Positions 32,487-44,546 of a DNA stretch of 64,000 nt are shown in pieces. Numbering within the stretch: the stretch's first letter is position 1; every line of letters starts with the position of its first letter. This DNA comes from Platanthera guangdongensis (Eukaryota > Streptophyta > Magnoliopsida > Asparagales > Orchidaceae), in contig CM077166.1 in assembly GCA_039583875.1 (NCBI GenBank), forward strand, positions 85,310,564-85,374,563, read 5' to 3'. The notes under the pieces were generated by a model. The model made no database searches. It had not been told where the DNA came from and saw only the letters and a list, made by a program, of their open reading frames with translations. The position numbers and the translations under genes are program-made.

Positions 32487-33850
32487 TCCCTCAACAAATG
32501 AAGAACTCATGAGTCTTTTTGCCAAAAGATTCTACAAGTTGGCAAGAAACGATTTCAGGAGGAAGTCATCCAGACAGGATGACAAACCAAGATATGATAA
32601 GACACCAAACAAAGAAGTTGTGTGTTTTGGATGCAGGAAAGAAGAGAGAATCAGAAGAAAGAAAAGAGAAGAGAGAAAGATACTAGGAGACAGCACAACA
32701 GTAGACCTTCTTCTAGCAAATACAAGAAGAAGGAGAAGGGTTTTGTGGCTGAAACATGGAGTGAGACTGAAGAAGAATTAACTTCTTCTAGCTCTAGTGA
32801 AGATGAGGAAGAGGAAAGGGCCAAGGAGGTTTGCCTCATGGCAATTGATGATTCCAGGAGACATTTAGAAGAAGAGGACTCAGACAATAAAGCAGTTTCA
32901 GATTCTGAAGCTGACAAGGTATTGTCTTCTTTTGATTACAGTTCTGATTCCTTTAAATTTGAATTTAAAACAATGTGTATAGATTTGATTAATTCAGAAA
33001 AGGAGATTAAAACTCTTACGAAGAAACTAGGAATTTTAGAAAATGTAAACTCTGAAAATAATAGATTATAAGATGAACTGTGTTTAGCCAATGAACAAAT
33101 CATAATGTTGAAGACTGAGCTTAGTGAGGATAAACAACTTGAGGAAACCCTTAATGGAAGAAGCCTCAAGCTGATGGACATCACAAGCACGGTTAATGCT
33201 AGACTTAATGGCAAACTAGGCTTGGGTGCTTCATCAAGTTTGTCCCCGATTCTCAAGAAAAATATTTTGACAACCCCAATAAAATTTGTCTCTGCTAAGG
33301 GGAAAGAAAAATTAAACAATAAACAAACAATGGAAAATATTCCCATATCAATAGGTCAGAACAACAAAAGTCAAAAACTATTAAAAACAAGGTTCAGCAG
33401 AATTCGTCGAACTCAGATCGACGAAATGTTGCCAGTTCGTCGAACCCCACTCGACGAACGCTAAACGCAAACTACGGTTATAATTATTCATCTAACTACG
33501 ATCGACGAACTCTGTATGGTTCGTCGAGCAGAGGTCGATGAACGTGGGGCACAGAAAATGAATATGTTCATTCTCTGGGCAGAGATCGACGATCTCAACC
33601 CAATTCGTTGAACTCTGGTCGACGAACTCACAGAAATTCATCGAACCCAGAAAGACTTAACCAAAACTTTAATTATAACGGAAACTTAAATTATTCCAGG
33701 AAAGCTTTTAATCCACTAGTTGATTGGGTCATACCACCTAGGAGATATCACCCTCTAGGATATAAATCCCAACCAGAATATTCTGTTATTTCCATCTTTT
33801 CATACCAGGAAAGCAAAGGACCCAAGGTAACCTGGGTCAAGAACATTTAA
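32487..33850 (+). pseudogene. Element E gag, second part
   Basis: Continues the gag frame from 14134 (LMSLFAKRFYKLARNDF). The zinc knuckle starts (VVCFGCRK) but is broken by a deletion and frameshift around 32640. The next frame (32622-33071) carries the acidic Ser/Glu stretch and the helical region, and later frames end at a TAA at 33848-33850. From 33395 to 33655 the DNA encodes repeated Arg-Arg-Thr because the LTR motif TCGACGAAC is repeated inside the coding region. Several stops mark decay. Confidence 0.75.
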
Positions 33851-33853
33851 CTG

Positions 33854-34183
33854 TTTTCATTGCAGGTGAAGAGCTATCCAGAAAATAATCAAACATGGTA
33901 CATGGACATTGGATGCTCCAAACACATGACTTACAGTAAGGACATCTTACATAATTATAAGTCTAAGCCAGGGCCAAAGGTTATCTTTGGGCATTCCAAA
34001 TGTGGCCAGTCAGAAGGCTTTGGAGAAGTGAAGATTGGAGCTATCACATTTAAGAAGGTAACATATGTCATAGGACTCAAGCATAACCTCATCTCCATAG
34101 GTCAGTTATGTGATGAAGGTTATGAGGTACATTTCAATTCATCTTCTTGTACTATTTCTAATAAAGAAAATCAAACAGTTTAA
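33854..34183 (+). pseudogene. Element E protease
   Basis: Directly after TTTTCATTGCAG, an acceptor-like tract, the frame gives WYMDIGCSKHMT and, later, GLKHNLISIGQLCDEGY, the Copia protease. The D-S-G active site reads D-I-G, so catalysis is doubtful. It is in the same frame as the preceding gag ORF, separated by one TAA at 33848-33850. Confidence 0.78.
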
Positions 34184-35159
34184 ATTGAAATAGACAAGGA
34201 AACATTTACTTAGTTGATTTTCTATCTGTCAATTCTGATATCTGCTTACTTAACTTAATTAGTAACTAGAATGATTTATGGCACAAAAGACTAGGTCATG
34301 TTAATATGAAAAACATTGCTAGGCTATCTAAAGACCACCTTGTTCAAGGTCTACCTTCTGGTCCGTACAAGAAGAAAGGTCTCTACAGGGCTTGTCAACT
34401 AAGCAAACAACTAAATCTAGTTTTAAATCTGTAAATAAAAGTGATTCACTTAGGATTTTGTATTTGCTACATATGGATCTCTTTGGACCCATTGCTTTAC
34501 AAAGCCTAGGAGGGAAATCCTACACCTTAGTCATTGTGGATGACTTCTACAGGTTCACTTGGGTATTCTTTCTGAGATCTAAGTTAGATACCTTCAAGAT
34601 TCTTACAGATTTTCTCAGGACCATACAGATTGAGTTCTCTACTCATGTTGCGTTCATCAGAAGTGATCATGGCACAAAGTTTGAGTCTCTTCTTATGTAT
34701 GAGTTCTATGAGAAAGAAGGTATCAGGCATTGCTTCTCAGCTCCTAGAACTCCTCAACAAAATGGGGTAGCTGAAAGGAAAAATAGGACACTGATTGAAG
34801 CTGCAGGTACATTGTTTGCAGATGCTTACATGCCACTAACCTTTTGGGCAGAGGCTATAAGCACTACAAATTATGTCCTGGATAGAAGCCTGATACATAA
34901 ACTTAAGAATAGGACTCCCTATGAAATACATAAAGGGAAGAAAACTAAAATAAACTATTTTAAAGTATTTGGATGTATTTGTTATATTCACAACAATAAC
35001 AAAAGATACATTAGAAAGTTTGAGTCTAAGGCTGAAGAGGGAAGTTTTCTAGGATATTCCCAAGTAAGCAAAGCCTATAGGGTTTTTAATAAATCATCAT
35101 TAAAAATTGAAGAGTCCATTCATGTTTATTTTGATGAAACTAACATGTCTTGCAAGTAG
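34184..35159 (+). pseudogene. Element E integrase
   Basis: 34184-34391 holds a decayed zinc-binding end with stops (LWHKRLGHVN-like, then ACQLSKQTTKSS). From 34392 the core is open: LLHMDLFGPIALQ, FIRSDHGTKFES and [16 protein letters not shown], giving all three catalytic acidic residues. The C-terminal domain ends in FDETN before a TAG at 35157-35159. The 768-nt stretch is intact but the domain lacks a working N-terminus. Confidence 0.83.
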
Positions 35160-36496
35160 AAAGAGATTTCTACCAATAGCCCTTTGCATGTACCTCACTT
35201 GTGTGAGAGATTGGATGATCTAAAACTTACCCAAAAGGTTCCAACACATCCTTCTCCATAAGTTAATGAAGAGAGTGAGGATGAAAGCATTGAAGGAATT
35301 GAACTTCCTCCAACAGCAAAAACAATTCCATAAGAGGAATTAATCCAAGATGTTGTTGCACAACCAACTCCACCCATTGATTTAGTCACACTTAGGGATC
35401 ACCCCAGATCTCAAGTGATTTGATACCTATCAGTAGGTGTACAGACAAGGAATCAACTTAATCAAGATGTGATGCATGCCTGCTTTCTCTCTCAGGTTGA
35501 ACCTCTATCCATCCATGATGCCGAGCAAGATCCCCACTCGATCACTGCAATGCAGTAGGAATTAAACCAATTTGAGAGATGTAGGGTTTGGGATTTGGTT
35601 CCGAGACCCCAAGACTATCCAGTCATTGGAAACAAATGGGTATACAGAAACAAACTGGATGCCCAAGGAGTGATTGTGAGGAACAAGGCTAGGCTTGTTG
35701 CTCAAGGTTATAGGCAAGAGGAAGGGATTGACTATGAACAAACATTTGCACCAGTTGCAAGGTTGGAGGCCATCAGAATTTTGTAGCCTATGCAGCATAC
35801 AAAAAATTCAAGGTGTATCAGATGGATGTGAAGACTGCATTCCTCAATGGAGTACTTAAAGAAGAGGTTTATGTTGAACAACCTCCAGGTTTTGTCTCTC
35901 CAACTCACCCTTATCATGTTTTCAAATTGCATAAAGCTCTTTATGGTCTCAAGCAAGCTCCAAGTGGTTGGTATGATACCTTAGCTAGCTCCAAGAGCTT
36001 GGTATAATACCTTAGCTAGCTTTTTGATAGAGCATAAATTCATTAGAGGCATTGTAGATAGAACACTTTTCACTAGACATCATAAGGATCAAATATTGTT
36101 AATGCCAATATATGTAGATGACATCATATTTGTGTCTACTGATTCCAAATTTTGCAAGAGGTTCTCTGACCTCATGCATTCAAAATTTGAAATGAGTAGC
36201 ATGGGTGAGCTCTCCTACTTCCTTGGTCTCCAAGTGAAGTAGTTGTCTGATGGCATCTTCGTATCTCAAGCTTAGTATGCTAAAGAGCTTATAAATAAGT
36301 TTGGTATGGCTGATGCTTCAGCAAAGAAAACACCTATGGCTACTAATACTGTGATTGACTCTGATGCACATGGGAAACCTGTGGATCAGAAATTATATAG
36401 GGCATTGTTGGGTCCCTACTATATCTTACAGCAAGCAGGCCTAATATTATGTTTGTCACATGCCTTTGTGCTAGGTTTCATGAGTTTTCTGTCTTA
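35160..36496 (+). pseudogene. Element E reverse transcriptase, broken
   Basis: After a decayed linker, RT motifs appear in successive short frames: [46 protein letters not shown] and YVDDIIFVS (about 36112). A frameshift lies near 35786, a tandem duplication of about 35 bp (35960-36022) repeats the [11 protein letters not shown] segment, and in-frame TAGs follow 36240. The sequence stops matching RT/RNase H at about 36490, where a different Copia integrase begins. Confidence 0.8.
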
Positions 36497-37490
36497 GAAC
36501 TCTCCAACAAAATGGAGTTGTAGAGAGAAAAAATAGAACCCTTATTTAAGGTAGCAGAACTATGTGGAGCGACTCCTCACTTCTAGAATATTTCTTGGTA
36601 GAGGTTGTCAATAGAGCTTGCCATGTGCAAAATAGGGCATTTATCAATAAGAATTACAACAACACTCCCTATGAGCTGGTGAAAGGCCGAAAACTAACCT
36701 TAGCATACTTCAAAATCTTTAGAAGTAAGTGATATATGTTAAACAATACAAAGCACTATCTAACTAAATTTGTTGAAAAGGCATATGATGGTATTTTTAT
36801 TGGACATGGCTCTCATAGCTTAGTATACAGGATATTCATCAAAAAGACTCAAGTAGTATAAGAATTCATTCATGTTGTATTTGATTGCACCATCCTGATC
36901 TATAAAGTCTGGCCTACTTCTTCTAGTGTTGCGGGTACTGAGCCAAGCTGGAAGAGTTGTATGTCAATGACAAGCAAAAAACCTGTGAGATAACTCTACC
37001 TGATGCAATTATTAGAGAAGAAAGCCATCCAACAAAAGAAATACAAGAGGCTATAGAGGGGACACAACAGGCTGAGGCAACAGTTGAGCATAAAGCACAA
37101 GAGACTGCAGGAAGATTGCCAACAACTAGCAAACGCCTAAGAGATCACCTGCAAAATAATATCATTAGTGATATAAGTCAAAGAGTCCAAATAAGAAGAA
37201 GCACAATGAATGAAGCACTCCACTTGAGCTTTCTTTCTCAGGTAGAGCCAAAGAAGTTTGAAGAAGCCAACTCTGATCCATCCTGGATCTTGGCTATGAG
37301 AGAGGAGTTGAACCATTTCAAAAAGTGTAAACTATGGAACCTAGTCCCAAGGCCTATAATAACAAATATCGTTGGAACTAAGTTGATATTTAGAAATAAA
37401 ATGGATGAATAAGGGGTTATTGTTAAGAACAAAGCAAGGCTGGTCGCAAAGGGATATAGATAGGAAGAAGGCATAGACTTTGATCAAATA
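36497..37490 (+). pseudogene. Element H integrase C-terminus and RT start
   Basis: Integrase Glu region (QQNGVVERKNRT), PYELVKGRKLTLAYFKIF, FVEKAYDGIFIG and HVVFD are readable through several stops. 36957-37412 is open and encodes an acidic linker, then [15 protein letters not shown] and NHFKKCKLWNLVPRP, the entry to RT. At about 37488 the sequence jumps from the FDQ of motif FDQTFAP straight to APRAWYE-like sequence: about 215 bp of the RT fingers/palm is deleted relative to G. Confidence 0.75.
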
Positions 37491-38260
37491 AGCACCCAAG
37501 GGTCTGGTATGAGAATCTATCTACCTTTCTCATTAAAAATAAATTTTCAAGGGGAAAGATAAATAAGATATTATTCTTAAGGGAAGTAAAAGGTAAGATC
37601 TTGCTCATCCAAATATATGTAGATGACATAATCTTTAGATCTACATATGATAACCTTTACAAAAGGTTTGCTAATCTTATACAAGGTAAATTTGAAATGA
37701 GCAGCATTGGAGAGCTAAAATATTTATTAGGACTCCAAGTAAAGCAATCTGAGGATGAAATATTCATCTCTCAAACAAAGTTTACAAAAGAGATCATTAA
37801 CAAGTTTGGAATGGAGAGTGCAACCCCTATGTGGACTCCAATGGGCTCCAATGTATCTCTAAACAAGGATGAAACATGGAACCCTTTTAATAAGACAATG
37901 TACATATGCATCATTGGATCTCTTCTCTACCTAACTGCTAGTAGACCAGACATTATGTTTTCCACTTGTGTTTATATCAGATATCAAGTGAACCCCAAAG
38001 AATTTAACCATACCTTTGTCAAGTTGATTTTAAGATACCTTAATGGTACACGAAATCTTGCCAAATGGTACCCTAGGAGTAATGATTTTGAGCTGACGGG
38101 ATTTTCAGATGCAAACTTTGCAGGATACAAGGAAGACGGGGAAAGTACCTCAAGGATATGCCAATTCCTGGTGAGAAGGTTGATTTTTTGGAGTAACAAG
38201 AAGCAAACTAGCATTGTTATCTCAACTGCTAAGTCATAATACATCTCTTTTGGAAGTTAT
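37491..38260 (+). pseudogene. Element H RT C-terminal part and RNase H
   Basis: [53 protein letters not shown] and ISTAKS are the end of Copia RT and the first RNase H motifs, with the active-site Asp pair kept. A stop follows ISTAKS at 38237-38239. J interrupts the domain at 38260, within the Gly-Ser-Tyr/Cys-Ala-Gln segment. Confidence 0.8.
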
Positions 38261-40263
38261 TGAAAGTTATTAACTTAAGCTTAGCTAGTCACCTAGGGGG
38301 GTGAATAGGTCTTTGAAATTTCTTAAGTCTTTTTGTTGTTTTCTTACTAAGTGATCTAGAGCTTGTCCTTAGTACCTACAATATAAGAGAAGAACAAGCA
38401 ACACAGTAAAGCAAATAGATATTTATAGTGGTTCCCCAACTGGGTACATCCACATTCCCTTCCACCTTTCAAACTTATGTTAGACAAGGCACAAAGTCCT
38501 CGAAAATGCTCCTCGAAGCTTACACATTAGGCCCTCAGCCTTAAACTCGGGTCCTCTTTAGAACCCTACTACAGAACTACAAAGGTTCCTGCCTCAGAGC
38601 CCTGTTGTGCTCCTGTAGCTCAGTGGTCCACAGGCCACCTACCTCAGCCTTATCTCTAAGGCATAAAGGTCAGGCTTTTTAGCCCTACAACTTAAGGCAT
38701 AAGGCCCTACTCTCAGAGTGCTGCTGCACTCATACAGTTCAGTACCCTTACAGGTACCTACCTCAGTGCCCTTCTAGGCACCTACAGCTGAGCGTCCTCC
38801 AAGGCCTAAAACTCAGTGACATACTTGTCACCTACAGCTCAGTGACTCAACAGTCACCTACCTCAGGCACTAGACCCTACTACTGAGGCTGGGAGGATAG
38901 CCTACTCTCAAATCCACACTTGGATCCTACCTCAGTAACCCCAGTAGGGCACCTACCTTAGTGACTAATTAGTCACCTACAACTCAGGCACAAAAGGCCC
39001 GACAGCTCAGATTCCGACAACCTAAATCCTACAAGAATTTAATCAAGAAGTTGAAATAAATTTAAAACACATACTCAGAGATAAATCTCTGAGTCTACCT
39101 TACTGGACTGAGCATATATCAGTCCAGCCTCTTGATGTATAAGGAATTAGTTATCTTCTACAGCTAACTGCTTCTCTGTTGCACTGAAAAATAGCTATAT
39201 ACTGTTGAACGCTGACGGACCTTCACACAGCTATCTCTCCTTGATGATTAGATAAATCAGCCACCTTGTTATGCAAAGAACAAACTTGCTAAACTGGAAA
39301 AGCTTCAGCTATGTTTCTCTGCCTTCTGGCTTGCACGGCTGGACTTGGCTTTCAAGCTCGTCGGAGAAGATGGAAGTCCATCCGCCTCTAGTTTTCGTAT
39401 TTTCTTCGTAAACCTAATCCCCTTTTCTCTCTACTTTTTATATCTGTTGATTTGAATCAACGACAGAATTTGAATGTTAGCCTAGCTAAGGATGGTGAGT
39501 GCCACCTCCCTCAGAAGAGGACACATAGTAGCTTCCTGTGGTACTACAGCTTTCCCGCAATGGCATGAACTATTTTGACCTTGTTGACTACTGGTGACAT
39601 CAACAGTGGTCATTTGGTGCTGCTATAGCTTTGCCGCAATGGTACGAAATACTTTGACATGTTGACTTCTGGTGACATCAGCAGTGGTCATCACTTTATT
39701 GACTTAGAAAAATTCCATTACTCATTAAGTTTTGAGTGATGTTAAGTCACTCAACGCATTCTGACTTGGCTCTTCATTAGAAGCATTGAGTGAACCTGCT
39801 TCACTCAATGCTTCTGGACTTAGAGAATTTCTGCTGGCTTTGTCTCAGCGGTTCCTTCTCAACTGTCTCATCAGTTTCTTTTTCATAGCTGAGACTATCT
39901 TCTATCTCAGCGGTTTCTTCTCAACTGTCTCAACGCTTCCTTCTTCACAGCTTAGACTATCTCCTTCCTCAGCAATTTTGCTTAGACCAACACTTCTATC
40001 AATGCTTTGCATTGAGCGTCTCATCTATTTCAGTAGTTATGCTGAGACATTCTTCTCAGCTTTCTCAGCTATCTCAGTTGTCTCAATGCTTTTGCCTTAG
40101 TCAAATTATCTGACTTCCAGCTTTCTCTTTTTGTTTACCTATCCAATCAAGGACAACCTACATGCTTGAACTTAAGCACACATCAAATAAAACTATGTGT
40201 GTATGTCATTGACCAGTTTGACTTCTTATAAATCTGGGACATTAGGATCAATAGACCCCAATA
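38261..40263 (-). mobile_element. Element J: Sirevirus-like solo LTR, 2.0 kb
   Basis: Flanked by GTTAT at 38256-38260 and 40264-40268, and removal of the unit restores the RNase H frame of H. Minus-strand sense order: start TATTGGGGTC (normally TGTTGGG), a TCTCAGC/GCTGAGA-rich U3 (40100-39830), a TATA box (39443-39434), a GAGTGTAGG-type minisatellite (about 39010-38560), GGGGAACCACTATAAAT block (about 38440), C-loop hairpin (38290-38311) and end CTTTCA. An 80-bp tandem duplication lies at about 39540-39700. No coding sequence, hence a solo LTR. Confidence 0.82.
39434..39443 (-). promoter_or_regulatory. TATA box of solo LTR J
   Basis: The minus strand reads ATATAAAAAG followed by a purine/pyrimidine-rich leader; its position relative to the LTR ends matches the TATA boxes of E and G. 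Confidence 0.6.
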
Positions 40264-40268
40264 GTTAT

Positions 40269-40565
40269 TGTGCCCAACTATTGTGGATTCAACATCAACT
40301 ACAGGACTATAATATCCAGCTAGGTAGAACTCCTATGTTCTGAGATTCTTCAAGTACAATCTCAATTTCTAAAAATCATATGTCACATAGTAGGACCAAC
40401 CACATTAAGATTATGTATCACTTCATCAGGAAGCATGTTGATAAAGAAGATATTTGCATTGAGATCGTTCCTACTAACAAATTAGTGGTAGACATCCTCA
40501 CCAAGCATTTCAATGAAGAGAAATTCAATTTCTTCAAAATTAAATTAGGCATGTTAAACCTATAG
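40269..40565 (+). pseudogene. Element H RNase H C-terminus
   Basis: Continues directly after [12 protein letters not shown], a decayed catalytic segment with a stop (F-stop-DSSS), then MSHSRTNHIKIMYHFIRKHV and the terminal DILTKHFNEEKFNFFKIKLGMLNL. This is the last part of Copia pol; the ORF from 40380 ends at 40563-40565. Confidence 0.82.
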
Positions 40566-41401
40566 TAGTTTTCATGCCAAGCTATTCCTTTCAATTATCT
40601 ATTATGCGTTATTTTTGTAAATTACATATTATGCACATTAGTAGATGTTGGGCATTTAACAAAGTCATAGGAGTTAAGTTATAAAAGGGAAATATTGTCT
40701 TGACGGGGAGACACAAAGGCAAATTTATGTCACTACGGAAAGATATTAGCACACCATATTCAAATATGTTTTCAGATTTATTACCTAAATAGGTGTGCAC
40801 ATTAGAAATACTGATCTTGAAATCCGATCTTGGTCCCAAGAGGAGTTCAGACCCTAGGGGATAACTTACACCCATTTCTCCTAAGTAAGAGCACTTGACC
40901 GATTAATTGTGACTAAGAAATAGACCCTGAGCTGCAGCGAGGAGGTCCCACCTATTGGGTTTTTCAATACGACACATCAGATGTGCGCAGCGGAATTACA
41001 AAACAAGAAAAACCCCAAAATAAATAGATCTTTCGATGAACATTGATCAAGAAGTAAAATCGTTGTAAATAAAATTTACCATTGCGTGATTGAGTTACTA
41101 CTCAACCGAGATGCTCTAAGAAATCTGGTATCACTAGTGGATGAAGTTTCGAGCGCAAAATAATGTCCACGCCTCTACAGGTGAACCACATGAATAGGAG
41201 AAACCTTACACTTTTGTCACACAAGATTTAGGTTGGAAGAAAGCACTTTGTATCACAGACTGTTAGGTCTGCTCCATAAGAGGCGGCGGTGGCGGGCGCC
41301 GGAAACAGGCTGAGCGACGACGACGGGATAGGGACTTTTGGAAACATTTTCTGTCGGCCTTTTTTTTATCTCGGGTTTAGCACAATTACTTACACACTAA
41401 A
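40566..41401. other. Unassigned sequence between H and K
   Basis: AT-rich start with a TGTTGGGC at 40646 that may be the remains of H's 3' LTR; from about 40940 onward the sequence changes character (GGGTTTTTCAATACGACACATC) and I recognise nothing. Confidence 0.4.
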
Positions 41402-42489
41402 TGTAACACCCCTTATCCGTCGTATAGCATATAGCAGTAGGTTCGGCCGGGGCCCGACGCCATATGACACAGACAGACCGGGTGGTTACTCATGGAAACC
41501 ATCCAACCAATCTCAACGTCCTACACAGAGCATTCTAGCGGAAGCAGTTTATAAAAGTTGCAATAAAGAACCCAGCATTAAAGCATGAATGTCCACTAAT
41601 CCAAAATAGGAATGTATACAAATACCAACAGTAGCCTTAAGGCCTTACAAAATGTTTCACTTGATATTACATGATTTACAAACCACGGCATGCAGGCCGG
41701 TCATACATGAATAAAAATAGTAAACACTTCCATTTGGGCCTTCGAGGGCCTGCTTCGCAAAAAGGGCTTTAGCCTGCTATTGACCACTTGGTCCAGCGGC
41801 ACCTGCAAGCAACAAACCACCGCACGGTGGCAAAACAAGGCAACGGTCAGCAATGATGACCAAATTATAATGATCCCGCCCCCAACTCGGGGCGGCGATG
41901 CTCCTTCCCTGCATTTCATTAGCATAAGCGAGCAATATATATATACAGCCAATACAACACAGACACTGGCTCGCACGGCCACACGCCTCGTGATCTCAGG
42001 GCACATTCTCGGTGAACCGGTCGATGTCACGACAATTAAAGCCATAGACATTCCGGACTCACCACCGCCACTTTGACCGCCAAATCTATGAGCAATTTGT
42101 CTTCCTGGCCTGGGTCACGACAATTTAAGCCATTGACCGCCGAAGACCCTAATCTATGCCAACGGCAAGTGCCACGTGCCTTTAGGTCTCTTTAACCGAA
42201 TGACATAGAACAGGTACGGTTCCATCTAACCCGTGCTCACATCGCAACGACAATTTAAGCCATTTGCTCGGGTCAAACTTCCACCGAGTCCCATTTCCAT
42301 CACAATTCACATAACCCGGTTATGTTCAAGTTGGCTCTCAGGCCACCAAGTTGGCAAGATCTCGTATCCGCCCAGTTTTCCGGGTGCACGGAGTCTTCTC
42401 CGGCATTTATGCAATGCAACATCACCGATCCAGACCAACATGTCCGGGTAGGCTTCACACATCATGCCTATGTACATTCTCGCTTACCC

Positions 42490-42990
42490 GCGAAGTCGAC
42501 ACTGCGCTTGACGAAGTGTCGAGACATGGCACATGGCCTGCGACATGGGCGTGTCGCAGGGCATGTAGACCCGTATCGACACTCATCCCGTGGAGTCGTC
42601 ATTTTGCTCTTGACTATGTGTGGAGACAAGGCACACGGCCTAGGACACGAGCGTGTCCAAGGCCGTGTCTTCAGGTCGACGATCTTCGCTCGAAGAAGTG
42701 TCGAGTGTCGAGACCGTGTACACAGCCTGGAGCCCAGGCATGTTGAGGTAGACATGGGCAAGGACACGGGCGTGTCCTATAACCCGTGCAGTGCTCGGGT
42801 TATTTTCGGGATAAATCGATGCGGGTACACGGCTGGCCACACGGCCGTGTCAGGTGGAACACGGGCGTGTCAGCTCGAACACGGGCGTGTTCGAAGCCCG
42901 TGTGTTGTTCCAGGCGCGTCGATTTTGACGACGAATGAGGCACACGGCCCTGGACACGGGCATGTGCCAGGCCGTGTGCGGCCCAGATTG
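42490..42990 (+). repeat. CACGG...CCGTG motif array in K
   Basis: Many near-palindromes such as GGACACGGGCGTGTCC and GGCACACGGCC plus GTGTCGAGAC. The same motif class as in the U3 of element A. Confidence 0.8.
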
Positions 42991-43265
42991 GACATTTCAG
43001 TCCCGAATCAAAGCCGTTCGTTTCTGTATTTTGGGATCCAACGGCTGGGGGTTGTTCCTGATGAGATATACCCGGGATTGGACTTAGAAACCCTCACTTT
43101 TCATGAGTGGTTATCTTTCTAAAAGCTTAGAGAGAGAGGAGAGCCAAGGAAGGAAGAAGAAGCTAGATCCGGCCATTGGAGGAGCTTCGAAGCTCCAAAT
43201 CACGAGCCGACTCCGGATCCACGGAGGCCAAGCTAGTGCGGTGCTTTTCATCCGCTAACTTTTCC

Positions 43266-43289
43266 ATGGCGCCAAAGAACAATGCAAGG
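43266..43289 (+). other. LTR-borne gag-like first exon in K
   Basis: ATG followed by seven codons (M-A-P-K-N-N-A-R) and then GTAACG, a possible donor at phase 0. Start residues and phase match the LTR exon proposed for element A, supporting that feature as conserved. No downstream gag exists because K is a solo unit. Confidence 0.45.
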
Positions 43290-44546
43290 GTAACGATTCT
43301 CTTCTTGAGCATGAGTAGCTCTCCTTCTTTGCATAGGAAGCCCGCTCTCGCGAGTTTGCGGTGAGTAGGAGGCATTCCTTCTGGTATATATGTGAAGTCC
43401 CCGTTGTTTAGAGTCCGTAAGCGAGAACGGACATAGGCATGATGTGTGAAGCCTACCCGGACATGTTAGTCTGGATCGGTGATGTTGCATTGCATAAATG
43501 CCGGAGAAGACTCCGTGCTATTGATTGTTTTTCGGTTTTTCTACACGGTAGATTGCAACAGAGAGCCTTGGGGACTAACCCTAAGGTGCACCCGGAAAAC
43601 TGGGCTGATGCGTGATCTTGCCAACATGGAGGCCTGAGAGCCAACTTGAACATAACCGAGTTATGTGAAATTGTGTGACGAAAGTGGGACTCGGGAGAAG
43701 TTTGACCTGCGGATATGGCTTAAATTGTCGTTGCGACGTGAGCACGGGTTAGATGGAACCGTACCCACTTCTATGTCGTTCGGGTTAAAGAGACCTAAAG
43801 TTACGTGGCACTTGTCGTTGGCATAGATGAGGGTCTTCGGCGGTCTATGGCTTAAATTGACGTGACCCATGACGGGGAGACAAATTGCTCATGTGTTTGG
43901 CCGTCAAAGTGGCGGTGGTGGGTCTAGAATGTCTATGGCTTTAGCTGACGTGACATCGACCGGTTCACCGAGAATGTGCCCTGAGTGCACGGGGTGTGTG
44001 GCTGTGTGAGCCTACGCCTGTGATGAAATGAATATTATTATAATGCTCGCTTATGCTAATGAAATGCAGGGAAGGAGCATCGCCGCCCCGAGTTGGGGCC
44101 GGGATCGTTATAATTTGGTCAGCATTGCTGACTGTTGCCTTGTTTTGCCACCGTGCGGTCGCTTGTTGCTTGCAGGTGCTGCTGGACCAAGCGGTCAATA
44201 GCGGGCTAAAGCCCAATTTGCGAAGCCGGCCCTCGAAGGCCTAATTGGAGTGTTTACTGTTTTATTCATGTATGACCGGCATGCGTGCCATGGTTTGTAA
44301 TCATGTATGACCGGCATACTTGTGTATGTACAACATTCCTATTTGGTATTAGTGGACATTCATGCTTTAGTGCTGGGTTCTTTATTGCAACTTATATAAA
44401 CTGCTTCCGCTAGAATGCTCTGTGTAGGACGTTATGATTGGTTGGATGGTTTCCATGCGTAACCACCCGGTCTATCTGTGGCATACGACGTCGGGCCCCA
44501 GCCGGACCTATTGCTATATGCTATGCGACGGATAGGGGGTGTTACA

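Larger units (their letters stand above)
11472..36496 (+). mobile_element. Element E: Ty1/Copia Sirevirus-like, split by F+G
   Basis: LTR (11472-13280), primer site, gag (13401-14134), then the F insertion (14135-32481), then gag, protease, integrase and RT resume at 32482 in the original frame after one copy of GAGAA. The order PR-INT-RT is Copia. At about 36497 the pol breaks off and a second Copia integrase fragment (H) begins; no 3' LTR of E is recognised. Left of the LTR the bases TATTA (11467-11471) would be the target duplication. Many stops make this copy inactive. Confidence 0.85.
36497..40575 (+). mobile_element. Element H: second Copia pol remnant, split by solo LTR J
   Basis: Starts abruptly inside integrase (LQQNGVVERKNRT) and runs through integrase C-terminus, RT and RNase H to a stop near 40565, with J inserted at 38260. 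No gag, protease or 5' LTR is present. The junction with E at 36497 is not at an LTR edge, so recombination or a deletion between two Copia elements is likely. A TGTTGGGC at 40646 could be the start of its decayed 3' LTR. Confidence 0.78.
41402..44546 (+). repeat. Element K: LTR-like unit with 1.1-kb inverted arms
   Basis: It starts TGTAACACCCC and ends GGGGTGTTACA. The first 1086 bp (41402-42487) and last 1130 bp (43417-44546) are inverted copies, roughly 90% alike by eye; the right arm has an extra 60 bp (about 43530-43590). The 929-bp middle has, on the plus strand, a CACGGGCGTGTC array, a purine-rich leader, an ATG exon and GT donor as in the LTR of A. I read it as a rearranged Tekay-like solo LTR. 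Flanks CTAAA and ACGGA do not match, so no target duplication. Confidence 0.6.

Noticed and set aside
41402..44546. DNA transposon with 1.1-kb terminal inverted repeats
   Set aside because: No target duplication of 2-10 bp, and the middle has LTR-type promoter, array and gag exon; LTR origin is more likely, though not proven.
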